A DNA stretch of 64,000 nucleotides from Prosthecomicrobium pneumaticum (GTDB lineage: Bacteria; Pseudomonadota; Alphaproteobacteria; Rhizobiales; Kaistiaceae), in contig NZ_JACHOO010000004.1 of assembly GCF_014199915.1 (NCBI RefSeq), forward strand, positions 228,024 to 292,023, read 5' to 3'. Positions within the stretch are counted from its first letter, which is position 1; every line of letters begins with the position of its first letter. The notes beneath the pieces were generated by a model. That model was not told where the DNA came from, made no database searches, and was given only the letters and a program-made list of their open reading frames with translations. This document shows positions 27,888-38,978 of this stretch, piece by piece. The position numbers were made by a program, and so were the translations under genes.

Positions 27888-28802
27888 ATGCGACAATGTT
27901 TAGGAAAAATAACCGCCATTATCGAGCGCATGGTCGACTCATTTGCGCGCAGAGATAATATTTTTAAATCAAAGTATGAAAACACGGCGGTGGCATTATT
28001 AACATTTAAGCCTGATCCGCATCAAATTAAGTTCTATGAGCAGGTCGCGGCGCTCGGATACAGAGTTTTTGTTTTTGTTGATGACAATGATTTTGTTATA
28101 CCGGCCTCAAAGGCGGTTCGATATATCAAGATTGACGAGGATAGATGCATTTCCCGCGGCTATATTCTGTTGAATCCTGTAATATCGAAGAACAAGAGGC
28201 CTCAGGTTAGTGCATGGGAGAAGGCGTTGTTCTTCTTCAACGTCATCGAGCCCGGATTCGATAATGTCTGGTTTCTCGAGCATGACGTTTTCATTCCGCG
28301 TGCGGATCTGATTACGGCTATTGATATCAAATATTCTGGCGATGATTTGTTGTGCGCCCGCACTGATGTAGTCAATTATGATGGAACATTAGAGGGGTGG
28401 TCTTGGTGGAAGTTCATTCCCATCGATGTTCTTCCCCTTCCCTGGGCTGCCTCGATGGTGTGTGCCGTCCGAATCAGTAGATCTCTCCTCGGTCACCTGG
28501 ATGACATTATTGTTGAAAACTCGGATAGGGTAACAAAAATGGGAATTTCGAGCGAAGTCGGGGAAGGTCAGGAGAAATACCTGTTCATCGAGTATCTGTT
28601 TAACACGGTGGCCCTTCACCGTGGGCTTAGAATGGCTGCCCCGCCGGAGCTTTCGACGATCACATTTTCTCGAAGCTGGCAGCCTTCCGAGTTGGATGAT
28701 GAACACCTCTATCATCCAATGAAAAATATCAGTGAACATGATAATCTGAGAACGCTCGTGAAAGGCAAGCGTAACATTGGCGTCGCGAAGGCGATGCCGT
28801 AA
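27888..28802 (+). CDS. AT-rich orphan gene, possible glycosyltransferase-like protein
   Basis: The 304-residue protein is unlike its surroundings: the gene is visibly AT-rich, with codons such as TTT, AAT and ATA that neighbours avoid. Segments such as GYRVFVFVDDND near residue 65 and VWFLEHDVFIPRADL near residue 130 resemble the nucleotide-sugar and acidic-metal regions of glycosyltransferase-type folds. I cannot assign a family. The start is uncertain: GTG at 27870 and ATG at 27930 are alternatives. It lies about 400 bases before tRNA-Val and looks horizontally acquired. Confidence 0.6.
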   Translation: MRQCLGKITAIIERMVDSFARRDNIFKSKYENTAVALLTFKPDPHQIKFYEQVAALGYRVFVFVDDNDFVIPASKAVRYIKIDEDRCISRGYILLNPVISKNKRPQVSAWEKALFFFNVIEPGFDNVWFLEHDVFIPRADLITAIDIKYSGDDLLCARTDVVNYDGTLEGWSWWKFIPIDVLPLPWAASMVCAVRISRSLLGHLDDIIVENSDRVTKMGISSEVGEGQEKYLFIEYLFNTVALHRGLRMAAPPELSTITFSRSWQPSELDDEHLYHPMKNISEHDNLRTLVKGKRNIGVAKAMP

Positions 28803-29188
28803 TCTTATGATCAAGCGGCTCGCGTGTTTATATCTTCGTGTGCCGTCTCTGCGTTCCGCGAGATATGGAAATAATGCGCTGGATTGGCCTCGTATCTCAG
28901 GAACAGTCGGGCTTTTAACGGGTTAGGCGGAGCCGGCTATGATCTCAAAGGCGCTACACGTTCTAGAGTAGCGGGGAGGACGCGCGCTCCGGCGTCCCGA
29001 GGCGAGATCCCGTTCTTTGCCGAAAGGCGATAAACGCATCTCGGGCGGCGCTCACGCGACGAATGCTTCCTGTGGCCGCGGGACTGCCGTCGACCGCTTC
29101 GAGGGCGGTGCAGGACGCCGCTCCCGCCCTTGACTCGCCCGGCCCGCCCCCCTTATATCGCCGCCACCCTGCCGCTCCGCGCGGCGGA
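28803..29188. other. Non-coding stretch before tRNA-Val
   Basis: The first part keeps the AT-richer composition of the preceding gene and then returns to high GC. I see no gene, terminator or clear repeat of the tRNA 3' end that would mark an integration site. Confidence 0.5.
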
Positions 29189-29263
29189 GGGCGATTAGCT
29201 CAGCGGGAGAGCACTCCCTTCACACGGGAGGGGTCACAGGTTCAATCCCTGTATCGCCCACCA
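29189..29263 (+). tRNA. tRNA-Val (anticodon CAC)
   Basis: The acceptor stem GGGCGAT pairs with ATCGCCC, followed by A and an encoded CCA. The D arm TAGCTCAGCGGGAGAGCA, the anticodon stem CTCCC/GGGAG with loop TTCACAC (anticodon CAC) and the T arm CACAGGTTCAATCCCTGT are all regular. It decodes GUG. Confidence 0.97.
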
Positions 29264-29504
29264 TTTTCTGAAAGGCTGTTTGACGGAGTGCCGTAGTCGG
29301 CATGCGTCGTGCGATCCGGTTCATCGGAACTCGTGCGTCGTTTCCTCGATGCGGGCCTTGGTCGATCGCGGCCGCCGCCGGACGATGTGACCTGTCTGCG
29401 CGCGAGCCCTTCGGCAGCGCCGGCGCACTCTTGGAACCCTCTGAGGGCGGTATCCGGTCCGGCCTCTCGGCCGGCCGCATCACGGGCGGCGATGCGCCGC
29501 TCCG

Positions 29505-30134
29505 TCAGGTCCGCGTGTAGGCGTATGGCCCGCCGGCGTCGAGGGCGCGGCGGTAGGCCGGGCGCGCCTGCACCTTCTCGAGCCAGGCGAGCATGTGCGG
29601 GCGGCGCGAATCGAGCCCGCCGCGATCGCGGGCCACTTCGATCGGGAAGCTCATCATGACGTCCGCTGCCGTGATGGCGTCGCCCGCGAACCAGGCCTGC
29701 CGCGCCAAATGCGATTCGATGAAGTCGAGATGCACATCGATCATCGGCTGGATCCGCCGGATCGCCACCCGGCCGAGAACCGGCACCTGGGCGAGCACCA
29801 GCTTGACGAGCAGAGGCGGCATCACCGAGCCCTCGGCATAGTGGAGGAACATCCGGTAGGCGAGCGCCAGTGCCCGGTCATCGGGTGGTCCGAAGCGACC
29901 GCCTGTGCGCTCGACCAGATATTCGACGATCGCCCCGCTCTCGACCAGAACGGCGCCGTCGATCTCGAGCGCGGGCGCCTTGCCGAGCGGATGGATCCGG
30001 GCGAGCGCAGGGGGCGCGAACCGGGTCTTCGGATCCCGCGCGTAGCGTTCGATCCGATAGGGCAGTTCCAGCTCCTCGAGCAGCCAGAGCACACGCTGCG
30101 AACGGGAGTTGTCGAGATGGTGGAGGACGATCAT
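29505..30134 (-). CDS. Glutathione S-transferase family protein
   Basis: The 209-residue protein has an N-terminal thioredoxin-like domain (HHLDNSRSQRVLWLLEEL, then PLGKAPALEIDGAVLVESGAI with the glutathione-binding Glu-Ser) and an all-helical C-terminal domain. A Ser in the SRS region near residue 10-12 probably activates glutathione. It is divergent from a TetR regulator, with two palindromic operators between them, so it is probably derepressed by a xenobiotic ligand of that regulator. Confidence 0.85.
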   Translation of the reverse strand: MIVLHHLDNSRSQRVLWLLEELELPYRIERYARDPKTRFAPPALARIHPLGKAPALEIDGAVLVESGAIVEYLVERTGGRFGPPDDRALALAYRMFLHYAEGSVMPPLLVKLVLAQVPVLGRVAIRRIQPMIDVHLDFIESHLARQAWFAGDAITAADVMMSFPIEVARDRGGLDSRRPHMLAWLEKVQARPAYRRALDAGGPYAYTRT

Positions 30135-30163
30135 GGGTCAGCCTTGCTCAGCGCGACGTATCG

Positions 30164-30207
30164 TGTTTACAACGTAAACATAGGGCGGAAAGTTTACGGT
30201 GTAAACA
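30164..30207. promoter_or_regulatory. Two TetR-type operators
   Basis: TGTTTACAACGTAAACA (30164-30180) has perfect 7-bp arms. The second site, GTTTACGGTGTAAAC (30192-30206), has perfect 6-bp arms with the same three-base spacer. Their centres are 27 bases apart. They fill the gap between the divergent GST and tetR genes. Confidence 0.85.
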
Positions 30208-30211
30208 GGCG

Positions 30212-30814
30212 ATGGCCGAATCCGGCGGTTTGCGCGCAAGGCTGGTGCAGGAAGCGATCGAGATGGTGGCGGCGGGCGGGGGCGAGCCGAGTCTGCGCGA
30301 CCTCGCGAAGCGTCTGGGCGTCTCGCCAATGGCCTCCTATCGCCATTTTCCGAACAAGGCCGCCCTCATGGAGGCCGTCACGGAGGCGGGCTTCTGCCGG
30401 CTCCATGCGCGGCTCGAGGAGGCCGATGCGAGCGGCGACGACGACGAAAGGCTGCTCGCCCAAGGTATCGCCTACGTCACCTTCGCGATCGACCATTCCA
30501 GTCTGTTCCGGCTGATGTTCAGCGGACATCCGGCCGAGGCCGGCGACGGGTCGGCGCGCGGCGCGGCCTATGGCGTGCTGCAGAGGCGGATCGCGCAGAG
30601 CCTCGCCGAGGCCGGCCCGCACGCCGCTCTCGCCTGCTGGGCGCTCGTCCATGGGCTGGCCGTGCTCCACCTCGACGCCGGAATGGTCTTCGACCGGGAA
30701 CGGGTCGCCGCGACCCTTGAGGTCTTCCTCCGCCGCTCGGCCGAGCGGTCTCGGCGCTCCCAAGAAGGGCCGTGCGGGCCGGACGCGGCGCCTGCAGGTG
30801 CGGGCGGACCGTGA
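30212..30814 (+). CDS. TetR family repressor
   Basis: The 200-residue regulator has a TetR helix-turn-helix at about 25-47 (SLRDLAKRLGVSPMASYRHF) and a ligand-binding C-terminal half of the WHG type (CWALVHGLAVLHLDAG). The ATG lies five bases after the second operator, so the protein should repress itself and the divergent GST gene. Its inducer is unknown. Confidence 0.88.
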   Translation: MAESGGLRARLVQEAIEMVAAGGGEPSLRDLAKRLGVSPMASYRHFPNKAALMEAVTEAGFCRLHARLEEADASGDDDERLLAQGIAYVTFAIDHSSLFRLMFSGHPAEAGDGSARGAAYGVLQRRIAQSLAEAGPHAALACWALVHGLAVLHLDAGMVFDRERVAATLEVFLRRSAERSRRSQEGPCGPDAAPAGAGGP

Positions 30815-30840
30815 AACCTCGGCAACCGCTCGTGGGGTGA

Positions 30841-30865
30841 GGAACCCGCTCGCCCCGGCGCCGTT
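30841..30865 (+). promoter_or_regulatory. EcfG-type stress promoter
   Basis: GGAAC (30841-30845) and CGTT (30862-30865) with a 16-base spacer match the EcfG consensus exactly, 28 bases before the ATG of a 63-residue gene. Confidence 0.75.
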
Positions 30866-30892
30866 ATCCGCCGATCGAGGAGGGAGGCCGCC

Positions 30893-31084
30893 ATGAACAG
30901 CTTCGACAGCGACAGCGCCGGGCGCGAGCACGAATTCGTCTATGGCGACGCCTCGCTCTATGGTCGCGAGGCCCATGTGCCCGAGGCGGACGGCGCGATC
31001 GATTACGATCCGGTGCTCGTTCTCCCTGCCGGTCTCGCCCGGCTCGACCGGCTGCCGGCTGCGCGCCGCTCGGCGCGGCGCTGA
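30893..31084 (+). CDS. Small acidic protein, predicted stress-induced
   Basis: The 63-residue protein is acidic at the N-terminus (MNSFDSDSAGREHEFVYGD) and basic at the C-terminus. I do not recognise a family. Support comes from a purine-rich GGAGGGAGG upstream of the ATG and a perfect EcfG promoter immediately upstream. A role in the general stress response is inferred from that promoter only. Confidence 0.6.
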   Translation: MNSFDSDSAGREHEFVYGDASLYGREAHVPEADGAIDYDPVLVLPAGLARLDRLPAARRSARR

Positions 31085-31175
31085 GGCGTTCGGGTCGCCC
31101 GCCCTTCTTCCTTTTTGCCTCTCCTGCTTGGACTCGACGGATGATCGCGCGGGCGGACGGGGCCGCGCTCGCGGC

Positions 31176-31352
31176 TCAGAACCGTCCGAACGAAGCCGAC
31201 GAGCAGCCGATCCCGGCGGCGATGCACAGCTCGACCTGGGTCGAGCGAGCGCCGCCGAAGCCGCGCGGCGGGGCCGACTGGACGAGTTCGGCGAGGCCGA
31301 TGCCGACGAGCGTGGCGAACAGCGTGACGAGGAAGAAGGAGCGATTGGCCAT
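31176..31352 (-). CDS. Small membrane or secreted hypothetical protein
   Basis: The 58-residue protein begins MANRSFFLVTLFATLVGIGL, an N-terminal membrane anchor or signal peptide, followed by a short tail with two Cys (ELCIAAGIGC). GGAG stands seven bases before the ATG and codon use is typical of the genome. No family is recognised. Confidence 0.5.
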   Translation of the reverse strand: MANRSFFLVTLFATLVGIGLAELVQSAPPRGFGGARSTQVELCIAAGIGCSSASFGRF

Positions 31353-31570
31353 GACGCGCAACTCCGATCGGCCGATGATGGACGTCAGCCTCACCCCCCG
31401 CGACTGAACCCGCCCTGAAGCCTTCGTTCAGCTAGCGTTCGGATTGCTTACCGAGTGCTTAATCTTCCAGAGGATTCACCGTAACGGTCCGGTCGGCGCC
31501 GCGGACGCGCAGCGTCCCGCCGGTCGGCCCTTTCGGGACAGGCGCCTGAGTGTCGGGGCAGGGGAGCGCG

Positions 31571-32452
31571 ATGGCGGCGAGCCGAGGCAGGGAGCGGGAC
31601 GGCGGGGGCGTTGCGACGCTCCGCATCCCGTCGTCGACCGAATTCTTCGTCGGCGCCGGCCGCGCCTTCGCCGGGGCGCTCCTCTTCAGCCTGCCGATGC
31701 TGATGACGATGGAGTTCTGGCAGCTCGGCTTCACGATCGATCCCTTTCGCCTCGCCCTTCTCCTCGCCATCGGCGTGCCGCTCCTCGTGCGCCTGTCGCG
31801 CTATGGCGGTATCCGCCATACGGTCCGGCTGCAGGACGATGTCGCCGATGTCTTCGTCTCGCTCCTGATCGCCTTCGTAACCGCGGGGCTGCTGCTCTGG
31901 CTGTTCGGCGAGGTCGCGCCCGGCCGGCCGCTCCGCGAGGTCTGGGGCAAGGTCGCGGTGCAGGCCTTCCCCGCCGCGATCGGCGCCATGTTGGCGCTCA
32001 ACCAGTTCGGCCAGGGCGATACCGACGCCGATGCCGACGCCGACCGCGGCGAGATCGAGACGCGCTATGGCGGCGAACTGTTCCTGATGGTCGTCGGCGC
32101 GCTGTTCCTTTCCTTGAACCTCGCGCCCACCGACGAAGTCGCCGTGCTCGCCTTCACGATGTCGGTCTGGCAGGAGATCGGCCTTCTCGTCCTCACCCTT
32201 CTCCTGATGCACGCCTTCGTCCACGCGGTCGAGTTCGGCGGGACCCACCGGCGCGTCGCGGGCGAAAGCGTCCTCGGGCTCTTTGCGCGTTCGACGCTCG
32301 CGGGCTATGCCGCGGTGTTCCTCGTCAGCGTCTACGTGCTCTGGACCTTCGGCCGCACCGACGGCGTCGCCCTTCATGAGGTGATCAGCATGGCGATCGT
32401 TCTGTCGTTTCCCGGCGCGGTCGGGGCCGCCTTCGCCCGGCTGATCCTCTGA
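31571..32452 (+). CDS. TIGR02587 family integral membrane protein
   Basis: The 293-residue protein has about seven hydrophobic segments between residues 30 and 292 and matches the TIGR02587 family (DUF2391-like), known mainly from rhizobia. An acidic Asp-rich loop (QGDTDADADADRGE) sits near residue 150. The ATG at 31571 has GGGGAG four bases upstream; a GTG seven codons earlier is possible. The downstream TIGR02588 gene overlaps by one base, and the two families are regular partners. Function is unknown. Confidence 0.85.
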   Translation: MAASRGRERDGGGVATLRIPSSTEFFVGAGRAFAGALLFSLPMLMTMEFWQLGFTIDPFRLALLLAIGVPLLVRLSRYGGIRHTVRLQDDVADVFVSLLIAFVTAGLLLWLFGEVAPGRPLREVWGKVAVQAFPAAIGAMLALNQFGQGDTDADADADRGEIETRYGGELFLMVVGALFLSLNLAPTDEVAVLAFTMSVWQEIGLLVLTLLLMHAFVHAVEFGGTHRRVAGESVLGLFARSTLAGYAAVFLVSVYVLWTFGRTDGVALHEVISMAIVLSFPGAVGAAFARLIL

Positions 32453-32871
32453 TGGCCGGCCGGGACAGCGAAGGGAAGCGCGACGGAAAGGCCCCGGTCG
32501 GCACCTCGCCGGTCGAATGGGCGGCGGCGGCGGCCGGCGCCGTGCTGCTCGTCGCGACGATCGCCTATCTCGTCCATTACGGGCTGACCAAGCCGGAAGG
32601 ACCGCCGGTGATCCGCGTGGTCGTCGAGACCGTCGAGCCGGCGGGGGAAGGCTACCGTGTCGGCTTCACGGCGACGAATGAGGGGAACGGCACGGCGGCC
32701 GAACTGTCGATCCGCGGCGTGCTGCGCGCGGGCGGCGCCGAGATCGAGGCGAGCACCGCCCGGATCGACTTCCTCCCTCAGGAGTCGAGCCGCTCCGGCG
32801 GCCTCTTCTTCCGTCGCGATCCCCGCGCGCTGACGCTCGACCTGCGTGCGGAGGGCTATGTCGAGCCTTGA
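32452..32871 (+). CDS. TIGR02588 family protein
   Basis: The 139-residue protein has one N-terminal membrane span (about 22-42, AAAAAGAVLLVATIAYLVHY) and a predicted periplasmic beta-sandwich-like domain. Its start codon overlaps the stop of the TIGR02587 gene (TGATG), so the two are translated together. The pair probably forms a membrane complex, but nothing in the sequence tells its task. Confidence 0.83.
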   Translation: MAGRDSEGKRDGKAPVGTSPVEWAAAAAGAVLLVATIAYLVHYGLTKPEGPPVIRVVVETVEPAGEGYRVGFTATNEGNGTAAELSIRGVLRAGGAEIEASTARIDFLPQESSRSGGLFFRRDPRALTLDLRAEGYVEP

Positions 32872-32891
32872 GCGGCGGGCGCCTCGCTGCC

Positions 32892-34061
32892 TTATGCGGC
32901 GACGCCGTGGATCGCGCAGAGGCCGCGCATTCGCGCGGCGGCCCGGTCCGCGTCGGCCAGCAGGCCGGCTTCGGCGGCGAGGCGGAAGACCTCGGCATAA
33001 TGCGCGATGCCGCGCCCTGCCTGCATGCCGCCGACCATCGTGAAATGATCCTGGAAGCCATTCAGCCAGGCGAGGAAGACGACGCCGGCCTTGTAGTATT
33101 GCGTCGGCGCCTCGAAGATCGCGCGCGACAGCGGCACGGTCGGGCCGAGGATCGCATGGAAAGCGTCGAGATCGCCCTCGCCGAGCCGGGTCAACGCCGC
33201 CGCAGCCGCCGGGGCGATCGGATCGAAAATGCCGAGCAGCGCGTGGCTGTGGCCGAGCGCGTCGCCGGCGATCAGCTCGGCATAGTTGAAATCGTCGCCG
33301 GTGAACATCATCACGCCGGCGGGCAGGCGGCGGCGGAGCGCCACCTCCTTGTCCGCGTCGAGCAGCGAGATCTTGATGCCCTCGACCTTCGCCGCATGGC
33401 GGCCGATCAGGTCGACGACGGTGTCGAGCGTGTCCTCGAACCGGTCGGAGCCCCAGTAGCCGGCGAGGGCCGGATCGAACATCGCGCCGAGCCAGTGGAG
33501 GATCACCGGCCGCGCGGCCTGTGACAGGATCCGGTCGTAGACCGCGGCATAGTCCTCGGCCGAACGGGCGAGGCGGGCGAGCGCCCGGCTCGCCATCAGG
33601 ATCGCCTTGCCGCCCTCGCCCTCGACGAAGCCGAGCTGCTCCTCATAGGCCGCGACGACATCGTCGAGCGAACGGGCGGCGGCCGGATCGAGATGATCGG
33701 TGCCCGCGCCCGAGGCGAGATCGGCCCCCGCAATCGTCCGCGCCTCGGCGATCGACCGGCGGATCAGCTCCTGCGCCGAGCCCCAGTCGAAGCCCATGCC
33801 GCGCTGCGAGGTGTCCATCGCCTCGGCGATCTTGAGCCCGAGCGACCAGAGATGACGGCGGAAGGCCATCGTCGCGTCCCAGTCGACCGCGGCCCGGCCG
33901 AAGGGATCGTCCTGGCGCAGCGGATCGGCGACGACATGGGCGGCGGCATAGGCGACGCGGGAAAAGCGGGCCGGATCGATCGCGCCGAAATCCCGCCGCT
34001 CCGGCATCGTGAAGGGTGCGAGACCGCCCGCGCGGGTCGGCAGAACGAGACGGATCGACAT
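32892..34061 (-). CDS. DUF993 family protein (DapA-like aldolase fold)
   Basis: The 389-residue protein matches DUF993, a family related to dihydrodipicolinate-synthase-type TIM-barrel aldolases. Visible landmarks are AAHVVADPLRQDDPF near residue 40, LHWLGAMFDPALAGYW near residue 205 and KVEGIKISLLDADKEV near residue 245; the Lys there is a candidate Schiff-base residue. Family members have no established reaction that I know. GGGGAGG precedes the ATG. A perfect TTGGAACGTTCCAA operator lies 21 bases upstream and is shared with the divergent LacI regulator, so it belongs to that regulon. Confidence 0.82.
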   Translation of the reverse strand: MSIRLVLPTRAGGLAPFTMPERRDFGAIDPARFSRVAYAAAHVVADPLRQDDPFGRAAVDWDATMAFRRHLWSLGLKIAEAMDTSQRGMGFDWGSAQELIRRSIAEARTIAGADLASGAGTDHLDPAAARSLDDVVAAYEEQLGFVEGEGGKAILMASRALARLARSAEDYAAVYDRILSQAARPVILHWLGAMFDPALAGYWGSDRFEDTLDTVVDLIGRHAAKVEGIKISLLDADKEVALRRRLPAGVMMFTGDDFNYAELIAGDALGHSHALLGIFDPIAPAAAAALTRLGEGDLDAFHAILGPTVPLSRAIFEAPTQYYKAGVVFLAWLNGFQDHFTMVGGMQAGRGIAHYAEVFRLAAEAGLLADADRAAARMRGLCAIHGVAA

Positions 34062-34081
34062 CGGACATCCTCCCCGAAGAT

Positions 34082-34095
34082 TTGGAACGTTCCAA
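34082..34095. promoter_or_regulatory. LacI operator upstream of DUF993
   Basis: The perfect 14-bp palindrome TTGGAACGTTCCAA lies 21 bases before the DUF993 start. It is the first of four identical copies in the 34-47 kb block. Confidence 0.88.
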
Positions 34096-34177
34096 TATCC
34101 CTCTTCCCGGCGATTCACAAGCGGCGGAAACGCGCCCCGGAACCTCTTGACGCTCGCGCCGGGAAGGCCTATCCGAA

Positions 34178-34191
34178 TTGGAACGTTCCAA
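34178..34191. promoter_or_regulatory. LacI operator upstream of lacI
   Basis: A second identical TTGGAACGTTCCAA lies 20 bases before the lacI start, where it would act on the lacI-dehydrogenase operon. It is 96 bases from the first copy, which would allow looping. Confidence 0.88.
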
Positions 34192-34210
34192 ACTTGGCCG
34201 AAAGAAGCCG

Positions 34211-36273
<2,063 letters not shown>

Positions 36274-36300
36274 GTGCCGTCGCTGGGGCGGCCGCCCTCG

Positions 36301-36324
36301 CCCTCTCCCGCAGGCGGGAGAGGG
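36301..36324. repeat. REP-like hairpin, copy 1
   Basis: CCCTCTCCCGC pairs with GCGGGAGAGGG around a two-base AG loop, between the dehydrogenase and CoA-transferase genes. Two near-identical copies occur at 37983 and 38143. Confidence 0.65.
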
Positions 36325-36363
36325 GGCAGCCGCTCATGTCATCAAGGGTTGGAAGTCTCTGAA

Positions 36364-37950
36364 ATGAAGTCGAAAGTGATCTCGGCGGCCGAGGCCGCGG
36401 CGCTCATTCCGGACGGGGCGGTCGTCACCGTCTCGTCCTCGAGCGGGCTCGGCTGCCCGGATGCGGTGCTCGCCGCGATCGGCCGGCGCTTCGAGACCGA
36501 GGGCCATCCGAAGGCGATCACCACGCTCCATCCGATCGCCGCCGGCGACATGTCGGGCATCAAGGGCATCGACCACATCGCCAAGGCCGGCCTGCTCGGC
36601 AAGGTGATCGCCGGCTCCTATCCCTCCGGCCCGTCCTCGGCCGAGCCGCCACTGATCTGGCAGATGATCGGCGGCGATGAATTGCCGGCTTATAATGTTC
36701 CCTCGGGCATCCTTTTCGATATGCATCGCGAGGCGGCGGCGAAGCGGCCGGGCGTGCTGACCAAGGTCGGCCTCGACACCTTCGTCGATCCCGACCGCCA
36801 GGGCTGCGCGATGAACGCCAAGGCGGCCGCCGAGCCGATCGTCGAGAAGATCGAGTTCGACGGCGAGGAATGGCTCTATTTCCGGGCGATCGCGCCACAG
36901 GTGGCGATCCTGCGCGCCACCACGGCGGACGAGCGCGGCAACCTCACCTTCGAGCACGAGGGCGCCTTCCTCGGCAATGTCGACCAGGCGCTCGCCGTCC
37001 GCAACAATGGCGGCATCGTCATTGCGCAGGTGAAGCGCCTTGCCGAGGCCGGCACGCTGAAGCCGCACGCCGTGCACGTGCCGGGCGTGCTCGTCGATCA
37101 CATCGTCGTCGCGCCGGACCAGATGCAGACGACGCAGACCGTCTACGATCCGGCGATCTCGGGCGAGATCTTCCGGCCGCTCTCCTCCTTCCGCACCCCC
37201 GCCTTCGATATCGCCAAGGTCATCGCCCGGCGTGTCGCGATGGAGCTGAAGGCCGGCTGGGCGGTCAATCTCGGCTTCGGCATATCGGCCAATGTGCCGC
37301 GCATCCTGCTCGAGGAGGGCCGGCACGGCGACGTCACCTGGGTGATCGAGCAAGGCGCGGTGGGCGGCGTGCCGCTGCTCGATTTCGCCTTCGGCTGCGC
37401 CTCGAACGCCGAGGCGATCTTCCCCTCGCCGCATCAGTTCGTCTATTTCCAGGGCGGCGGCTTCGACTGCTCGCTGCTCTCCTTCCTGCAGATCGACCGG
37501 GCCGGCTCGGTCAATGTCTCGCGCCTCGCGGCGCGGCCACACGTCACGGCGGGCGCAGGCGGTTTCGTCGACATCACGACGCGGGCGAAGAAGATCGTCT
37601 TCTCGGGCTATTTCAACGCCGGCGCCAAGCTCGCGGTCGTCGACGGCCGCGTGGTGATCGAGAAGGAAGGCAAGGTTGCGAAGCTCGTCGACGAGGTCGA
37701 GCACGTGACCTTCTCCGGCCGCAACGGCGTCGCCCGCGGCCAGGACATCACCTATGTCACCGAGCGCTGCGTGATGAAGCTGACGGCCGAGGGCGTCGTC
37801 GTCACCGAGATCGCGCCCGGCATCGATCTCGAGCGCGACGTGCTCGGCAAGGCCGCGTTCCCGCTCGGCGTCGCTTCCGATCTCGAGGTCTCCCCGGCGG
37901 CGCTCTACCATCCCGAGCCGATCGGCCTCGATCTCGGAGAAGCGGCATGA
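36364..37950 (+). CDS. Acyl-CoA:acetate/3-ketoacid CoA-transferase (fused alpha-beta)
   Basis: The 528-residue protein contains both family I CoA-transferase halves, alpha about 1-280 and beta about 290-520. The catalytic glutamate stands in the VIEQGAVGGVP motif near residue 338, and the oxyanion region is NLGFGISANVP. It resembles YdiF-type enzymes that move CoA between acetate or acetoacetate and a short acid. In this operon it probably activates an acid produced by sugar oxidation. Downstream, a 254-bp insertion separates it from the enoyl-CoA hydratase gene. Confidence 0.87.
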   Translation: MKSKVISAAEAAALIPDGAVVTVSSSSGLGCPDAVLAAIGRRFETEGHPKAITTLHPIAAGDMSGIKGIDHIAKAGLLGKVIAGSYPSGPSSAEPPLIWQMIGGDELPAYNVPSGILFDMHREAAAKRPGVLTKVGLDTFVDPDRQGCAMNAKAAAEPIVEKIEFDGEEWLYFRAIAPQVAILRATTADERGNLTFEHEGAFLGNVDQALAVRNNGGIVIAQVKRLAEAGTLKPHAVHVPGVLVDHIVVAPDQMQTTQTVYDPAISGEIFRPLSSFRTPAFDIAKVIARRVAMELKAGWAVNLGFGISANVPRILLEEGRHGDVTWVIEQGAVGGVPLLDFAFGCASNAEAIFPSPHQFVYFQGGGFDCSLLSFLQIDRAGSVNVSRLAARPHVTAGAGGFVDITTRAKKIVFSGYFNAGAKLAVVDGRVVIEKEGKVAKLVDEVEHVTFSGRNGVARGQDITYVTERCVMKLTAEGVVVTEIAPGIDLERDVLGKAAFPLGVASDLEVSPAALYHPEPIGLDLGEAA

Positions 37951-38200
37951 GCGCCATCGTCGATGACCCCGACGGCACCGCCCCCTCTCCCGCGCGCGGG
38001 AGAGGGCTTCGCCTCTTGGCGAGCGAAGCGAGCCTAGATGCGAAGGGTGAGGGGTTCTTCCTCGCCGGCCGCCGGAGGTGCCCTCACCCTTCCGGCCTAA
38101 GCGTCTCGGCCGCTGCGCGGCCTGCGACGCCAAGTCCGGAAGCCCTCTCCCGCGCGCGGGAGAGGGGCGGTCCGGGCGTTCCTCTCCTCGGAGAAGCGGC

Positions 38201-38205
<5 letters not shown>
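37933..38205. repeat. 254-bp insertion flanked by a 19-bp direct duplication
   Basis: CTCGGAGAAGCGGCATGAG occurs at 37933-37951, covering the end of the CoA-transferase gene, and again at 38187-38205, over the start of the hydratase gene. The DNA between carries two perfect 24-bp palindromes CCCTCTCCCGCG/CGCGGGAGAGGG (37983-38006 and 38143-38166) and smaller hairpins, and encodes nothing. The simplest reading is a repeat element inserted into an original ATGA stop/start overlap, with duplication of its target. Confidence 0.65.
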
Positions 38206-38977
<772 letters not shown>

Positions 38978-38978
38978 C

